In this document: positions 7,221 to 17,188 of the stretch, piece by piece
How the letters are laid out: every line of letters starts with the position of its first letter
How positions within the stretch are numbered: the stretch's first letter is position 1
Assembly: GCF_002902285.1 (NCBI RefSeq)
Contig: NZ_PPRU01000031.1
Span: 1-64,000, forward strand
DNA from: Staphylococcus simulans
GTDB taxonomy: Bacteria; Bacillota; Bacilli; Staphylococcales; Staphylococcaceae
DNA length: 64,000 nucleotides
Direction: 5' to 3'
Translations under genes and position numbers: made by a program
The notes under the pieces: generated by a model
Database searches by the model: none
Told to the model about the DNA's origin: nothing
Seen by the model: the letters and a program-made list of their open reading frames with translations, nothing else

Positions 7221-9221
7221 TTATACAAAGTTACGTTTATACTTTTTGTGCCATTCTTTTTCAAAGCAGTGTTCATCGTTGTTATAAGCAATGACTTTAT
7301 TGTAGAGATAGAAGTATGTTTCATCACACCACATCTCACTGATCGTTTCAACTCTTGTATCGATATCATCATCTTTAACAATGACATCCCATGTACATTT
7401 AACATAAGCAGATAATGAATCATCTTCTACAATCACAAAGTCATTGTAGTTTTCTGTACCATACGTAATGTTTAAATATGGTAGGTTTCTTAAGCCCTCA
7501 TCTGAGTAATCGGCTAACATCCACTTGTCTTCTGTTAATGCTTTAATAATATTTCTTGTTCTGCTTCCTTCTCTGATAACTTCTTTCTCTAAAGGTTCTG
7601 CTGTTTCTGAATGTGGATAATTTAAAGTAACTGCTTTGAAGTCATTCACATAAGGCACTTCAATGTTTGAATGCGTTAAATCAACATCTAAGTTCACAAT
7701 TTCTGCAGAAGGCCAAACTTGAGGCCAATAGGTTGGTGACATAGAAACTTCTAACTGATGTCCTTTTGGTAAGTTATAACCAATAACATCCAGTGGGAAT
7801 TCGACATCGACATATTCATCAATAGGTAAGGCTTAAGGGAACTCATGACTCTTATGATGATTGATGTTGAATTGACCTCTCGTAATTAAAGTCTTCTTAC
7901 CGTTAGGATGTACATCTGACAATCTGACATGAATATTGGCTTGTGGTTTATCTGATTTCACACGTAATTTTGCGATAGGCATGCCAATGATATTGATATC
8001 GTTATCGAGATGATTAAGTAGTACTGTTGTAGCCAAAGCATTATCAATTGTTTGATCATCCGGTAGATCGCCTTCTTGACCAAATGGACAAAAGACGCCT
8101 GAATAAAGGCCGTGATGTTGGCGGTTTAATAATCTGACTGAGCCTTCTAAATCATGTAAGATATCTTGATAATTGACTTGTTCTTGTAGTAAATCTAACC
8201 ATTTACCACCACGGTATGAATAAGAGGTTTGAGGTTCTACTGAATCTTGAAGATATACTAAGAATTCATCTTGATGTGTTGTATCTTTAGCTGAGCCCAT
8301 CCATTTATCTAACCATTCTAATACTTCTTGAAGATAACCTATTTGAGGGCCAGGTATCGCAAGATCAGGGAACTCGTGTGCCCAAGGACCGACAATGGCC
8401 TTTTTAGGTACATTTAAGTTATTCATTAAACGAAAGACAGCGTTTGGATATGCATCTGCCCAACCGCTCATTGTAAGAACTGGAATTTGAATATCAGAGT
8501 AATTCTCATTGACTGAACCATGTTTCCAGTAACTGTCTCTTGTTTGATGTTCTACCCATTTTTCTACGAATGGTGGTGTATTTTCTAATCTATCTAGCCA
8601 CATATCATACCATCTATCACCGACAAATTTAGGGAATGGAGGACGAGCATTATACGCAAACATCGTAGACGCCCACCACAACATGTCTGAAGCCATCATT
8701 GTGCCACCGCGATAATGAACATCATCTGCGTACCTGTCATCTGTCGAACATAATGTGATGATAGTCTTTAAGGCTTCGGGTTGTCTTGCGGCAATCTGCA
8801 AACCATTGAAACCGCCCCATGATTTACCAATCATCGCGACAGAACCATTAGACCAAGGTTGTTTCGCAATCCATTCAATGACTTCTACACCATCATCTTG
8901 TTCGATTTTTGGATACTCATCCTCAATGATAGCTTCTGAATCTCCAGTACCTCTAATATCTACTCTGATCGCAGTATAACCATGTCCTGCGAAGTATTTA
9001 TGCCTAATTTCATCTCTTAAAGCAGTGAAATCATCTTTTCTGTATGGTAAATATTCTAATACCGTTCCTTTATTCACACCTTCCATAACAGGTGACCAAA
9101 TTTTAGCTGAAAGCTTTGTGCCATCTGACATGGTAATCCATGTATGATGTGTGATTTCGACCTCATAAGGCATATCTTTCAAAATGTTAATCTTATTATA
9201 ATCTACATCAAAAACGCCCAT
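7221..9221 (-). pseudogene. CocE/NonD-family alpha/beta hydrolase with in-frame stop
   Basis: One 666-codon frame is interrupted by a single TAA (plus-strand 7833-7835) after HHKSHEFP; the same frame continues ALPIDEYVDVEFPLDVIGY to a stop at 7221. The first 462 aa hold the hydrolase domain with nucleophile Ser134 (GKSWGGF), an acid in SGWADAYPN and His in GPWAHEFP. The last 200 aa are the jelly-roll X-Pro-dipeptidyl-peptidase C-terminal domain (YWPQVWPSAE). The family hydrolyses esters or acyl-peptide substrates. The start is an ATG with a consensus AAGGAGG. Loss of the beta domain probably inactivates or destabilises the enzyme unless the stop is read through. One substitution would restore it. 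Confidence 0.85.
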
Positions 9222-9355
9222 TTATTATGAATCCTCCTTATTTTAGCCATTTAAAACAATCTCTTTATCACTTTTGAATCATATCTATTCTCAGTCATAG
9301 AGTTTATAACGTCAAACTTATGCATTAGTTGTATTAAAGGAAAGTAAAATAAAAA

Positions 9356-9386
9356 AGGATTGAGCAATCACACTCAATCCTCGTTT
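9356..9386 (-). terminator. Terminator for the small membrane-protein pair
   Basis: AGGATTGAG (9356-9364) pairs with CTCAATCCT (9373-9381); on the minus strand it is followed by a run of T. Confidence 0.75.
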
Positions 9387-9387
9387 A

Positions 9388-9945
9388 TTAAGGTAAAGTC
9401 ACATGTATTTCATCGAACTTATCATTCATCATGCCATCCCAAAATTCTACTGTACCATTTTGATTAACTATGAAAGTATAAGAGCCATGTCCAGATTTAT
9501 TATTCGCAGGAATTTTCCACATTCCGCCATCTTGCATAATTAGTTCTGGTTGTTGAAACTTAATTTTTGAAGCGTCTCCGCCTTCAGTTTGGTTAATGGC
9601 AGCGATTAGATAATCGAAGACATTATCTCTATTCACTTGTAAATCAGAGAATTCTTCTTTATTAGCAGTACCACTACCTGAACCGCTGCTAATTTTAACA
9701 GTTTCACTTTCATCAGTGGCTTGTGTTTCTTGTTTATTATTTGTTGTTTCATCTGACTGACCTATGTTCTCAGTGTTATTAGACTGAGCTTCTGACTCAT
9801 CATTTTCTTCGTCTTGTTTTAATTGTGCTTCTAATTTCTTTTTCTCTAATTCGACTTCTTGATATTTATTGTATCCAAAGAAACCCACAGCACCTATGAT
9901 TCCAAGTACTAATACGACGGATAAAATTACTAAAAGCTTATTCAT
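9388..9945 (-). CDS. Membrane-anchored acidic protein with C-terminal extracellular domain
   Basis: 185 aa. A single N-terminal membrane helix (residues about 4-25, LLVILSVVLVLGIIGAVGFFGY) is followed by a Lys/Glu helix, an acidic Gln/Asn/Thr linker (about 45-95) and a compact C-terminal domain of about 85 residues containing NVFDYLIAAINQTEGG and GHGSYTFIVNQNGTVEFWDGM. I do not recognise a named family; it resembles uncharacterised staphylococcal membrane or lipoprotein-like proteins. It follows a gene of similar layout 37 bases upstream on the same strand, so the two are likely co-transcribed. Function unknown; the exposed domain faces outward if the helix is a signal anchor. Confidence 0.65.
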   Translation of the reverse strand: MNKLLVILSVVLVLGIIGAVGFFGYNKYQEVELEKKKLEAQLKQDEENDESEAQSNNTENIGQSDETTNNKQETQATDESETVKISSGSGSGTANKEEFSDLQVNRDNVFDYLIAAINQTEGGDASKIKFQQPELIMQDGGMWKIPANNKSGHGSYTFIVNQNGTVEFWDGMMNDKFDEIHVTLP

Positions 9946-9982
9946 ATGTTAGTTCCCCTTATTATATGTGTATTACGTTGGA

Positions 9983-10558
9983 TTATTGACCTTCCCCTTC
10001 CATCGCATTCGTTCTTCTATCTCTTTGTTCAACTTCATCATTCGTAAGCGTACTTGGATCACGTTCCATTAATTGTGAATTGTCACCAGAAATGTCTGCG
10101 CCTGGCTCAGGAATTTCACCTCTGGCAGCTTTTTCATACATTTCTTTTTGTTTTGCATACTCAGCATCTGGATCATAAGAGCTACTTGGTGATTCTGATG
10201 TATTTTTAGAAGATGCTTGGTTATTATTGTTTTGATTTTGTGCAGGTTGAGTTTCTTTTATAGGTGCTTGAGGTGCTTGGGAAGCGGTAGTATCGTTTTG
10301 TGTTTGGTCATATGCTTCTCGTGTATTACTTTCTTCACTATTCACTGCTTCAGTGTTATTTTCGTCGTCTTCTTGTTCTTTTTTCTTTTGTTTCTCTTTT
10401 GCTTTTTTCTCTTTTTCTTCAGCTATTTTAGTTTCTTCTTTTTTCAGTTCCAAATCTTTATAACTGCCATACGCAAAGACAATCGCAATGCCTAATGCAG
10501 CTACAAGTGCTACAATTCCTAAACTAACAAAAATCTTTTTCAATACACTATCTCCCAT
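9983..10558 (-). CDS. Membrane-anchored, highly charged low-complexity protein
   Basis: 191 aa. It has an N-terminal membrane helix (about 8-30) and then a Lys/Glu coiled-coil stretch (KKEETKIAEEKEKKAKEKQ). A long Asn/Gln/Ser/Thr linker and an acidic tail with YDPDAEYAKQKEMYEKAARGE follow. The general plan (TM helix, charged helix, disordered linker) matches the next gene on the strand, but the C-terminal folded domain of that gene is absent. No catalytic motif is visible. Probably co-transcribed with the gene ending at 9388. Function unknown. Confidence 0.6.
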   Translation of the reverse strand: MGDSVLKKIFVSLGIVALVAALGIAIVFAYGSYKDLELKKEETKIAEEKEKKAKEKQKKKEQEDDENNTEAVNSEESNTREAYDQTQNDTTASQAPQAPIKETQPAQNQNNNNQASSKNTSESPSSSYDPDAEYAKQKEMYEKAARGEIPEPGADISGDNSQLMERDPSTLTNDEVEQRDRRTNAMEGEGQ

Positions 10559-10877
10559 CTTTAACGTTGTTATTAATAGAATAATCTATTTAACAAACCT
10601 TTCATAGAACTTTTTTAATAAATAGAGAACCTTTTAGTTTTATGTAATAAAGTTAGAGTTGCTAAATTGAAATAACTAATAAAGTAGATGTTTCTCTTTA
10701 TTAAGATGTATGGAAATAAGTGGATAAATCCGCTTAAATAACTTAGGAAAAGCGATATTTAAATTGAAAGTGTTGATGATATAATAAATGAATAAATTAG
10801 AAGTTGTGCTTATAAATGGCATAGCTAACTAAAGGAAGCTTTAAATATAGATAAAGAAAACATCAAGGAGCAGCTGA
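10559..10877. other. 319-base intergenic region with candidate operator and -10
   Basis: Between divergent genes. An inverted repeat TAAGTGGA-TAAA-TCCGCTTA with one mismatch lies at 10717-10736. A TATAAT at 10780-10785 could be the -10 of the gene at 10878, but no convincing -35 is seen. No other gene. Confidence 0.4.
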
Positions 10878-12092
10878 ATGAATAATGATGAACAAGCATT
10901 AATGGAATTTCTAAAAGACATTGATTCTTTAAAAGAAATTGAAAAGTATTCCAACCAGTTTAATTTGTTTGAAATACTCGGTGTCGTAAACACTGAAATA
11001 CGCCACAGTAATATGTTGGCTTGGTTATTGAATCCAAATGAGATTCATGGGCTTGATGATGCCTTTATTAAAAGTTTAATTCGAACTTATATTGAATGTT
11101 CAGAGTCTAAAAAAGATCAACAAACAATCTTTAATTTATTATTAAATGACTTTGAGGACGCGAAAGTATTAAGAGAGTGGAATAACATTGACTTACTAGT
11201 CGTGTCAGAACAAAATCAAACGCTTATTGTGATTGAAAACAAGATATGGAGTAAAGAATCTAAGTATCAATTGAAGAAGTATCAAGATAAGGTGGAACAA
11301 TTCTATAGCGGTTATGAAAAGTTATTCATATTCTTAACACCACATGGTGAAGAAGCTAGTAATGTTGAGGTATGGTCCAATATCTCTTATAACCAAATCA
11401 TTGAATGTATCGATGAAACTATGGTGAATAAAAAAGCAATGATGCATCCACAAGCAGTAGATTTTATTGAACAGTATATTGATATTTTAAGGAGGCATAT
11501 CGTGGGAGACGAAGCATTAGAAAAAATTTGTGGTGAGATTTATGCCAAACATAAGAGAGCATTGGATTTAATCTATGAATATAAACCAGATACATTAAGT
11601 GAAATCTCTAAAATGTTGCAGACATATATACCTGAACATGAAAACCTAATCTTAGATCAAAGTAGCAAAGGTTATATCAGATTTACAACTAAAAATTTAG
11701 AACGTATTATGCCTAAAAATAATACTGAAATCCCTTGGACTGATAGTGGTAGAATCCTTCTGTTTGAGATTAAGAATAATAGTCATTTCACAGGGGTTAC
11801 TTTATTGATTGGTCCAGGAGAAAATGAAGTAAGGACAGATATGCTTAATATTGCACTTCAACATAGTAAGGTATTTAAAGTCTTCAGAAAAAAATTAACA
11901 CGTAAACATCACACAATTTACTCTAAGAATTTTTATACACATTCTAATGAAGGCGTAATGAGTCATGAAGAAGTGCTAGAAAAAGTTAAACAAGCGTTCG
12001 ATAAGTTTCTTAAGAGCGATTTAAATAAATTAGAAGAGAAGTTAATAGAAGGCTATATGAATAATGAGAAAGCCACAGTCGATAATGTTTGA
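10878..12092 (+). CDS. PD-(D/E)XK nuclease-superfamily protein
   Basis: 404 aa, no signal or membrane helix. The N-terminal part reads NLFEILGVVNTEIRHSNMLAWLL, a stretch typical of the PDDEXK_4 family. The nuclease core follows, with Asp105 (NNIDLLVV), then Glu120-x-Lys122 (VIENKIWS), and KYQLKKYQ, a helix that usually follows the active site. The C-terminal half is helical with no recognised domain. Such proteins occur singly in defence islands and as restriction-like or nucleic-acid-repair nucleases; here it stands alone, about 5 kb from the retron/GmrSD region. The ribosome-binding site is AAGGAGCAG. Nuclease activity is a family inference. Confidence 0.75.
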   Translation: MNNDEQALMEFLKDIDSLKEIEKYSNQFNLFEILGVVNTEIRHSNMLAWLLNPNEIHGLDDAFIKSLIRTYIECSESKKDQQTIFNLLLNDFEDAKVLREWNNIDLLVVSEQNQTLIVIENKIWSKESKYQLKKYQDKVEQFYSGYEKLFIFLTPHGEEASNVEVWSNISYNQIIECIDETMVNKKAMMHPQAVDFIEQYIDILRRHIVGDEALEKICGEIYAKHKRALDLIYEYKPDTLSEISKMLQTYIPEHENLILDQSSKGYIRFTTKNLERIMPKNNTEIPWTDSGRILLFEIKNNSHFTGVTLLIGPGENEVRTDMLNIALQHSKVFKVFRKKLTRKHHTIYSKNFYTHSNEGVMSHEEVLEKVKQAFDKFLKSDLNKLEEKLIEGYMNNEKATVDNV

Positions 12093-12178
12093 AAACCATC
12101 ATAATATTATCTTCTTATATTATGTTAAAGTTAAATTAGGATAATTATTAAGGGAAACAAGAAAGGTGTTCTCTGTGT

Positions 12179-12364
12179 ATGGAAGACATTTCACTAATAA
12201 TCTTTATAGGTATTACCGTATTCTTCGCAACGTTGATTAGCTCTACAATAACTAATCAATGTTTTGGCTCAAAATCATGGCCTGTAAAGATAGTGTTGAA
12301 CTTTGTGATATTCTTAGTTATTTATCTTGTAGCATTTGGTATTTATTATTTATTGAAGTATTGA
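12179..12364 (+). CDS. Small two-helix membrane protein
   Basis: 61 aa: MEDISLIIFIGITVFF, a first hydrophobic helix (residues 4-22), a polar loop with NQCFGSKSWP, and a second helix (about 36-58) ending LLKY. AAAGGTG lies 10 bases before the ATG. It follows the PD-(D/E)XK gene by 86 bases on the same strand and ends before a strong bidirectional terminator, so it may be the second gene of that transcript. No family recognised; a plain small membrane protein. Confidence 0.55.
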   Translation: MEDISLIIFIGITVFFATLISSTITNQCFGSKSWPVKIVLNFVIFLVIYLVAFGIYYLLKY

Positions 12365-12378
12365 TATTTTGAAAGAAA

Positions 12379-12422
12379 AAACTCTGCAGTACACTGGTTA
12401 AGTCAGTGATGCTGCAGAGTTT
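12379..12422. terminator. Bidirectional terminator
   Basis: AACTCTGCAG pairs with CTGCAGAGTT, with A/T runs on both sides; it separates the small membrane protein from the convergent opu operon. Confidence 0.8.
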
Positions 12423-12461
12423 TATTATGTGTATAGCTTTAAAGTTTATGACTATACAATC

Positions 12462-14183
12462 TTATTTCTCTTTCCATTTGTCTACTTTATCTCGATTGTT
12501 TTCAATCCATTCGCTTGTTGCTTTTTCTGGATCTTTACCATCTTCAATTTCTAACATAATAGATTCCATATCTTTTACATCCCATTTGAAATTGTCTAGG
12601 ATTTTATAGGCTTCTGGCATATCTTTTTTTAATCCTTTACGTGTCATCGTATGGATGCTTTCAGCTCTACCCATAGTTCCTTTTGGATCATCTAGATATT
12701 TTAAGTCGTAACGTTGGAAAATCCAGTATGTACTCCAACCTGTAATCACGATTTCATCTTTATTTTGAACAGCTCGTTTTAATTGTGCGTTCATTGCACC
12801 TGTAGAAGAGATGACTTGTTCCCAACCCTTTAAGTTAGGGTATGATTTGATTGTTTTGTCTGTGGCCTTAACAATCCCGGCACCTGGTTCTATACCTGTT
12901 ATTTTTTTCTTAGCTTGATTGTCTAAATCTTCTATAGAGTCTACATCCATGTATGAAGGAACGACAAGTCCAAGCTTAGCTTTACCGTCAATATGTGGCC
13001 CTAAGTCATCTAAATCGTCTTTGAATTCTTTATATTGTGCTTCATGTGTGACAGGAAGCCATGGTCCAGTCATAGCATCCGCTTCTCCTTTGGCTACAGT
13101 TTCCCAAACCACAGGGATATCTAAAGATGTTGTATTAACTGTGTAACCTTCTTCTTCTAGCACTTGTTTCATCACGTTTGTTGAAACAATTTGATCATCT
13201 TGTTGCGCATAAGCTAACGTGATTGTACCTTTGTTTGAAGATTTAGTTGGTGAGAAGAAAATAGAAAGCAAAATAACAATTAAAGCAATAAGTGCAATAA
13301 TGCCTGTGATAATCCATTTTTTCTTGTTACTCATTCTAGTGTTTTTAGGACGATTTAAAGCTTGAGTGAAGCGGTCGATAATAATAGCAAGGACTACAAT
13401 TCCAATACCGAACACAAAACCGTTACCGACTTCTGAACGTTGTACAGCAGCTAAAACACCTTGCCCAAGTCCAGGTGTCCCAATCATAGAAGCAATAACT
13501 ACCATAGAAAGTGTTAACATAATCGTTTGGTTAATACCTGCGAATATGTTTTCTTTTGCCATAGGTAAATCAAGTTTAAATAATCTTTGCCATGCAGTAG
13601 AACCGAATGAATTAGATGTTTCTACTAACTCTGTAGAGATAGAACGAATCCCTAAGTTCGTCATTCTGACTGTTGGTGGCAATGCGAAGATAACAGATGC
13701 GAAAACCCCTGGTACCATACCGATACCAAAGAATGCGACAGCAGGGATGAGGTATACAAACCCAGGCATTGTCTGCATAAGGTCTAATATAGGTTTGATA
13801 ATTTTTTCTACTGTATCACTTTTAGACATCAGGATACCTAAAGGTACTCCGATAATAACAGCGACTAAACTGGAAATAATGACCAAAGTGATTGTGTTCA
13901 TTAAATCGGTCCACATATCTTGGTTATAAATAAACAGTAAGCCGACTAAAGTGAATGCGGCAAAGCCCCACTTACGTTTGAATACAAAGAAAGCTGCGAT
14001 GACTAAGATAGCCATCATAACAAAAGGAGGAATAGCTGTTAGAATCATAGTCATGAAGTTCATCACTGCTTCTCCAGCAATCCTTAACACTGTAAATAAA
14101 CCTGACAGATGATCAGTCAGCCAATCTACGATAGCGTCAATCCATTCTGCAAAAGGTAATTGTTTCATTGAAAAGTTAAGCAT
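12462..14183 (-). CDS. opuABC: Glycine betaine/osmolyte ABC transporter, fused permease and substrate-binding protein
   Basis: 573 aa from the ATG at 14183 (GAGGTG 6 bases upstream; an ATG at 14189 and one at 14168 are alternatives). The first ~290 residues are an OpuAB/ProW-type permease with several helices and the cytoplasmic EAA-like loop around [25 protein letters not shown] further helix ([16 protein letters not shown]) tethers a C-terminal OpuAC/ProX substrate-binding domain (about 310-573) with [16 protein letters not shown] and [14 protein letters not shown]. This fused arrangement is like lactococcal OpuABC (BusAB). It imports quaternary-amine osmoprotectants. It overlaps the ATPase gene end (14176) by a few bases, so translation is probably coupled. 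Confidence 0.88.
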   Translation of the reverse strand: MLNFSMKQLPFAEWIDAIVDWLTDHLSGLFTVLRIAGEAVMNFMTMILTAIPPFVMMAILVIAAFFVFKRKWGFAAFTLVGLLFIYNQDMWTDLMNTITLVIISSLVAVIIGVPLGILMSKSDTVEKIIKPILDLMQTMPGFVYLIPAVAFFGIGMVPGVFASVIFALPPTVRMTNLGIRSISTELVETSNSFGSTAWQRLFKLDLPMAKENIFAGINQTIMLTLSMVVIASMIGTPGLGQGVLAAVQRSEVGNGFVFGIGIVVLAIIIDRFTQALNRPKNTRMSNKKKWIITGIIALIALIVILLSIFFSPTKSSNKGTITLAYAQQDDQIVSTNVMKQVLEEEGYTVNTTSLDIPVVWETVAKGEADAMTGPWLPVTHEAQYKEFKDDLDDLGPHIDGKAKLGLVVPSYMDVDSIEDLDNQAKKKITGIEPGAGIVKATDKTIKSYPNLKGWEQVISSTGAMNAQLKRAVQNKDEIVITGWSTYWIFQRYDLKYLDDPKGTMGRAESIHTMTRKGLKKDMPEAYKILDNFKWDVKDMESIMLEIEDGKDPEKATSEWIENNRDKVDKWKEK

Positions 14184-15417
14184 CTGCATTCACCTCTTCT
14201 TTCTCAGAATCAGAAGAAGTATCTGTTCCCACAGTGATATTTTTGGTGCTCATTGCCCCGATAACACTACCTCTGACTACAACACCAATCACACGTTCAT
14301 TCTCTTTACTTACTACTGCAAGCGGTGCAGGGGAGTTATAAATAATATTGAAAATATCGCTAACGAACATGTCTTTATTAATTTTTTGAACGTTATCATT
14401 CGTCACATCTTTTAAAGATAGACCTTTCTCTCTGGCTTCTAACGCACTTTCAGCAGAGATACTACCCTTTAGTTTACGGTTACGATCAATGGCTAGCAGC
14501 ATGCTGACTTCTTCTTGACGCATACGTTGTAAGGCTACGTTAGGGCCTTCTGTTTCGACATTAATCGTAAGTGGTGGTTCCATAATATTTTCTGCAGTCA
14601 GTACTTTAGAACGGTCAACATCTTCCGTAAATTCTTTGACGAAGTCATTGGCTGGATTCGTTAAAATTTCTTCACCAGTACCAATTTGCATAATTTTTCC
14701 ATCACGCATTAAAGCAATACGGTCACCAATACGTAAAGCTTCATTCAAATCATGGGTGATAAAGATAATAATTTTCTTTACTTTTCGCTGTAGTTCGAGT
14801 AAATCATTTTGCATATCTCGACGGATAAGAGGGTCAAGTGCTGAGAAAGCTTCATCCATCAATAATATTTCAGAATCATTTGCGAGTGCACGTGCTAGAC
14901 CTACACGTTGCTGCATTCCGCCAGAAAGCTGATTAGGATATTGATCTTTAAATGAAAGTAATCCAGTATCTTCTAGAGCTTTTTCTGCTTGTTTACGGCG
15001 TTTTTCTTTTTCTACACCCCGTATTTCTAATCCATATTCTGCATTTTCTAATACAGTACGTTTAGGAAATAAGCCGAAGTTTTGGAAAACCATATTGACT
15101 TTAGTCCGACGCACCTCGCGTAATTCATTTTTAGACATTTTTGATACATCATCTTCATTTATGTACACGCTTCCTGAAGTAGGTTCAATCAAACGATTAA
15201 TCAAGCGGACTAATGTAGACTTACCACTACCGGAGAGTCCCATAATCACAAATATTTCTCCGTCCTCTATATCAAAGCTTGCATCGTAAACACCAACAGT
15301 GGCACCTGTTTTTTCTAAAATTTCTTGCTTGGAATCTCCGTTTTTAACCATTTTAAGTGCCTTTTGGCTATTTCTGCCAAAGACTTTGGTCAAGTTCCTT
15401 ACACGAACTCTGCTCAA
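14176..15417 (-). CDS. opuAA: Glycine betaine ABC transporter ATP-binding protein with CBS domains
   Basis: 413 aa. It has Walker [10 protein letters not shown] (60-68), the ABC signature LSGGMQQR, Walker [14 protein letters not shown] and the H-loop FITHD. From about 285 two CBS domains follow ([13 protein letters not shown]..., [18 protein letters not shown]); in OpuA these sense ionic strength or cyclic-di-AMP. The start is a TTG: a strong GGAGGAGA lies 8-9 bases before it. It is the first gene of a two-gene operon with the fused permease/binding protein. The terminator at 15555-15600 lies upstream, in the gap to the SDR gene. Confidence 0.9.
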   Translation of the reverse strand: MSRVRVRNLTKVFGRNSQKALKMVKNGDSKQEILEKTGATVGVYDASFDIEDGEIFVIMGLSGSGKSTLVRLINRLIEPTSGSVYINEDDVSKMSKNELREVRRTKVNMVFQNFGLFPKRTVLENAEYGLEIRGVEKEKRRKQAEKALEDTGLLSFKDQYPNQLSGGMQQRVGLARALANDSEILLMDEAFSALDPLIRRDMQNDLLELQRKVKKIIIFITHDLNEALRIGDRIALMRDGKIMQIGTGEEILTNPANDFVKEFTEDVDRSKVLTAENIMEPPLTINVETEGPNVALQRMRQEEVSMLLAIDRNRKLKGSISAESALEAREKGLSLKDVTNDNVQKINKDMFVSDIFNIIYNSPAPLAVVSKENERVIGVVVRGSVIGAMSTKNITVGTDTSSDSEKEEVNADA

Positions 15418-15554
15418 AGTTAATCTCCTCCATTTTAAAAATCATTTTCTTATTTAATGTTACCATATTAATTAGATGAAACAACTTTCTTAGTGGTACA
15501 AATAAATAAAAATAAACAATAATATACTTGAATATTTTTTTCTTATATAGTAAG

Positions 15555-15600
15555 AAAGCACTGTATAAGGCTGATTAAATCAGTTATACAGTGCTTTTAA
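15555..15600. terminator. Terminator between the SDR gene and the opu operon
   Basis: AAAGCACTGTATAA (15555-15568) pairs exactly with TTATACAGTGCTTT (15585-15598). It serves the minus-strand SDR gene ending at 15625. Confidence 0.75.
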
Positions 15601-15624
15601 AGCTTATTTTCTTAATTCATTATT

Positions 15625-16458
15625 TTATCTTCCTACAGTCCAACCGCCATCTACATTAAGTTCAGCGCCTTGGACATAAGCTGCTTCATCAGAGGCAAGG
15701 AAGACTGCAGATGATGCGAGGTCTTCTGGTTTACCTGCACGTTGAGCTGGAATATCTTTTGTACGTTGTTCATCAACACCCTCTGTCATAGGTGTTTCAA
15801 TAAATCCTGGTGATAAAAGGTTGGCGCGGATACCTTTAGAGCCAAAGTCATAGGCTAGTTGTTTAGTGAAGCCGGCAATCGCATGTTTTGTTGTGACATA
15901 CGTACTGCCGCCGACACCTGCCATAGATGAACCTTGTGAACCTACGTTGATGATGACACCGCTATTATTATCTAAGAATGTCGGTAAGACAGCGTGTGTG
16001 AATAGGTAAGCACCTTTTACGTTGACGCCCATTAATAAATCAAATGTGTCTTCGTCTGTTTCTAAAGCATCTTTATAACCATCATGAACACCAGCACCAT
16101 TGTATAAGATATCAATTGTGCCGAATTGATCTTTGATTGTTTTAACCGCTTCTTCCACCGAATCTTTAGACGTCACATCTACGCCTAACGCTAGACCTGT
16201 GCCGCCATTGTCTTCAATCGCTTTGAGCACTTTTTCGCCTTTCTCTTTATGACGATTCACAATCACAACTTTAGCACCTTCAGCAGCGAATCGTTTTGCG
16301 ACTGCTTCTCCAATACCTGAAGAGCCTCCAGTAATGATTGCGACTTTATTATCTAATTTACCCCAAAGTAAATCACCTTTCCCTTTCGTTACACTTAATC
16401 TATACCCGTTATTACGCAATACAAATTTGCTTATCCACATAGATTGATTTTTTAACAT
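15625..16458 (-). CDS. Short-chain dehydrogenase/reductase (SDR)
   Basis: 277 aa as read from the first ATG. It shows the classical SDR motifs TGGSSGIG (43-50), YNGAG in place of NNAG (119-123), Ser174, Tyr187-x-x-x-Lys191 (YVTTK) and SPGFIETPMT, so an NAD(P)H-dependent oxidoreductase of unknown substrate. The N-terminus is odd. Relatives usually start at about (M)GKLDNKVAIITGG, which here is residue 33. AAAGGTG sits 7-8 bases before a TTG there, but one extra G in a four-G run (plus-strand CCCC, 16361-16364) puts that TTG out of frame; the frame only opens 30 codons further up. Either a start was lost or the extension is real. It is divergent from the response-regulator gene. Confidence 0.8.
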   Translation of the reverse strand: MLKNQSMWISKFVLRNNGYRLSVTKGKGDLLWGKLDNKVAIITGGSSGIGEAVAKRFAAEGAKVVIVNRHKEKGEKVLKAIEDNGGTGLALGVDVTSKDSVEEAVKTIKDQFGTIDILYNGAGVHDGYKDALETDEDTFDLLMGVNVKGAYLFTHAVLPTFLDNNSGVIINVGSQGSSMAGVGGSTYVTTKHAIAGFTKQLAYDFGSKGIRANLLSPGFIETPMTEGVDEQRTKDIPAQRAGKPEDLASSAVFLASDEAAYVQGAELNVDGGWTVGR

Positions 16459-16519
16459 TTGATAATTTTAGTATTTAAGCATAAAATTTAACTAAATTAA
16501 TGAATAAAGGTCGGATAAT

Positions 16520-17188
16520 ATGAAAGTGTTATTGATAGAAGATAACCAGATGATGGGTGAATTGACACAGAAAATTTTGAAGATGAAACACTATCAAGTC
16601 GATTGGTTAAAGACAGGAGAAGATGTCTTAGAGTATTTAGCACAAACTACTTATGATATGTTGCTGGTGGATTGGATGTTACCGAATCACAGCGGTATTG
16701 AAATTATAGAAGCTATTCGTAACCAACGTATTGATGTGCCGATTATTATGTTGACCGCAAAATCACAAACAGCTGATAAAGTAACAGGTTTAACGGTAGG
16801 GGCAGATGATTATATTACGAAACCCTTTGAATTCGAAGAGTTAGAAGCACGTATGTTAGCTGTGATGAAGCGGTCTGCGGCAATGCCCTCTAACACCAAA
16901 CAACTTGGCAACGTAATTTATGACTATCACAAACGTCAGTTTACTGTAGAAGGTCATATCATCGATTTCTCACAAAAAGAATATCAATTGTTGGAACTAT
17001 TGTTTTTAAATCCAGTAGTCAGCAAAGCACTCATTATTGAGAAGGTATGGAGTATTGACCAAGTCGTCACAAATAATAATGTCGATGCCTTAATGCGTCT
17101 CTTACGTAAGAAACTTAAAAAGATTCATGCGACCATAGAAGTCAAAAGCATGCGAGGCGTCGGCTATAAATTGGAAGTGAAATCATGA
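16520..17188 (+). CDS. OmpR/PhoB-family response regulator
   Basis: 222 aa. The receiver domain has acidic IEDN (7-9), phospho-acceptor Asp51 (VDWMLP), Thr79 and Lys101 (ITKPF). The C-terminal winged helix has the family signature EYQLLELLFLNP...VDALMRLLRKKL and SMRGVGYKL. It overlaps the histidine kinase by 4 bases (ATGA), so the two are coupled. The pair precedes a DUF2231/CDF metal-efflux operon and a PhoB-like direct repeat. I cannot match it to one of the named staphylococcal systems (SaeRS, ArlRS and so on). Confidence 0.88.
   Translation: MKVLLIEDNQMMGELTQKILKMKHYQVDWLKTGEDVLEYLAQTTYDMLLVDWMLPNHSGIEIIEAIRNQRIDVPIIMLTAKSQTADKVTGLTVGADDYITKPFEFEELEARMLAVMKRSAAMPSNTKQLGNVIYDYHKRQFTVEGHIIDFSQKEYQLLELLFLNPVVSKALIIEKVWSIDQVVTNNNVDALMRLLRKKLKKIHATIEVKSMRGVGYKLEVKS

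Noticed and set aside
10217-10495. 92-aa Phe-rich plus-strand frame
   Set aside because: It is the antisense reading of the Lys/Glu-rich coiled coil on the minus strand.
13366-13929. 187-aa plus-strand frame
   Set aside because: Antisense to the opuABC permease helices; composition and lack of start signal mark it as a shadow.
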